A stretch of DNA of 6,300 nt. It comes from Pseudonocardiales bacterium. GTDB taxonomy: Bacteria > Actinomycetota > Actinomycetes > Mycobacteriales > Jatrophihabitantaceae. Made by a program: the position numbers and the translations under genes. Every line of letters starts with the position of its first letter. Positions within the stretch are counted from its first letter, which is position 1. Of this stretch, positions 6,016-6,300 are shown piece after piece. Under the pieces are notes generated by a model. It did not search any database, was not told where the DNA came from, and saw only the letters and a program-made list of their open reading frames with translations. Location: the NCBI GenBank assembly GCA_030840415.1, contig JAVEEO010000101.1, positions 1-6,300 of the forward strand, in the 5' to 3' direction.

Positions 6016-6021
6016 ATGAGT
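5974..6021 (+). repeat. Decayed 24-bp tandem duplication over the fdrA start
   Basis: Two adjacent 24-bp units, 5974-5997 and 5998-6021, match at 19 of 24 positions. Both begin CCGGCTGGG. The second contains the ribosome-binding GGGAGG and the ATG start; at the equivalent place the first has GGGGTG and ACG. The unit is a multiple of three, and the frame is open upstream through it as far as GTG 5983. It looks like an old local duplication of the translation-initiation segment. Confidence 0.6.
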
Positions 6022-6300
6022 TCGGAACGGGTACTGCTGCGCCGGGGCCGCTACGCCGACTCGGTGACCCTGCTGCAGGTCAGCCGCCAGGTCGGCCAGG
6101 CCGCCGGGGTGCACGCCGCGATGGTCGGGATGGCCACCGAGCTCAACCTCGAACTGCTGGCCGGCATGGGCTTCGATCCCCCCGGCGGCGGCTCGCCGAA
6201 CGAGCTGTTCATCGCCGTCCGGGGTGCCGACCAGCAGGCCGTCGAGGCCGCCGCGGCGCTGGCCGACCAGCTGCTCGACGAGCCGCGGCCGCGCTCGTCC
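6016..6300 (+). CDS. fdrA: FdrA-family protein, N-terminal part (cut by window edge)
   Basis: The first 95 residues of a protein running off the right edge. They match the N-terminal domain of the FdrA family: a basic start (VLLRRGRYADSVTLLQVSRQV, shown here as residues 6-26), then HAAMVGMATELNLELLAGMG (36-55), FDPPGG and a SPNELFIAVRG strand (63-73), followed by an alanine-rich helix. FdrA proteins resemble fused succinyl-CoA synthetase subunits. In E. coli FdrA (AllF) acts with YlbE and YlbF as the oxamate carbamoyltransferase of anaerobic allantoin use, and in other bacteria FdrA-type genes accompany DUF1116 and DUF2877 genes. The ATG at 6016 has GGGAGG six bases upstream; GTG 5983 is a weaker in-frame alternative. 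It is divergent from the PucR-family regulator, which fits a ureide or other nitrogen-compound pathway. Actual substrate unknown; the partner genes would lie beyond the window. Confidence 0.85.
   Translation, partial: MSSERVLLRRGRYADSVTLLQVSRQVGQAAGVHAAMVGMATELNLELLAGMGFDPPGGGSPNELFIAVRGADQQAVEAAAALADQLLDEPRPRSS

Overview
The window is GC-rich DNA, close to 70-80% G+C in most coding stretches, with strong G/C preference at third codon positions. The gene types (PucR-family regulator, ArsR/AHSA1 pair, TIGR00725 protein, actinobacterial-type ureohydrolase, Tat-type lipoprotein) and the leaderless-looking promoters point to an actinobacterium. I cannot name the genus from the sequence alone.

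Layout. All complete genes lie on the minus strand, and one gene cut by the right edge lies on the plus strand. From the right: (1) a divergent pair at 5.9-6.0 kb, with a PucR-family regulator reading left and the N-terminus of an FdrA-family protein reading right, separated by about 98 bp. (2) At 3.8-4.2 kb, a stretch of about 360 bp with no gene I can defend. (3) At 3.1-3.8 kb, a gene of visibly lower G+C for a Tat/lipobox lipoprotein of unknown function. (4) At 1.57-2.88 kb, a tightly overlapping three-gene operon: ArsR-type repressor, AHSA1/SRPBCC protein, TIGR00725 nucleotide-binding-like protein. A near-consensus promoter with a palindromic operator stands directly against the first ATG. 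(5) At 0.1-1.47 kb, a two-gene operon: a small conserved protein of unknown function, then an agmatinase/guanidino-ureohydrolase. The first 95 bp at the left edge hold no supportable gene.

How the genes may work together. The ends of the window share a nitrogen-salvage theme. The ureohydrolase releases urea from a guanidino compound. PucR-type regulators commonly control purine/ureide or other nitrogen-compound catabolism. FdrA-type proteins belong to the carbamoyl-transfer chemistry of ureide breakdown (the E. coli oxamate carbamoyltransferase system). An 11-base dyad-bearing motif occurs both upstream of the ureohydrolase operon and at the start of the PucR gene, so one regulator may act on both; this is inference. 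The ArsR-AHSA1-TIGR00725 operon looks like a separate, self-regulated unit, and the lipoprotein gene looks like an acquired insertion between the two.

The points most worth a second look are the leaderless, operator-embedded ArsR promoter; the CTG start predicted for the TIGR00725 gene; the shared dyad and the uncertain PucR start; the decayed 24-bp tandem duplication over the fdrA start; and the low-GC lipoprotein island. No mobile element, CRISPR array or RNA gene was recognised.
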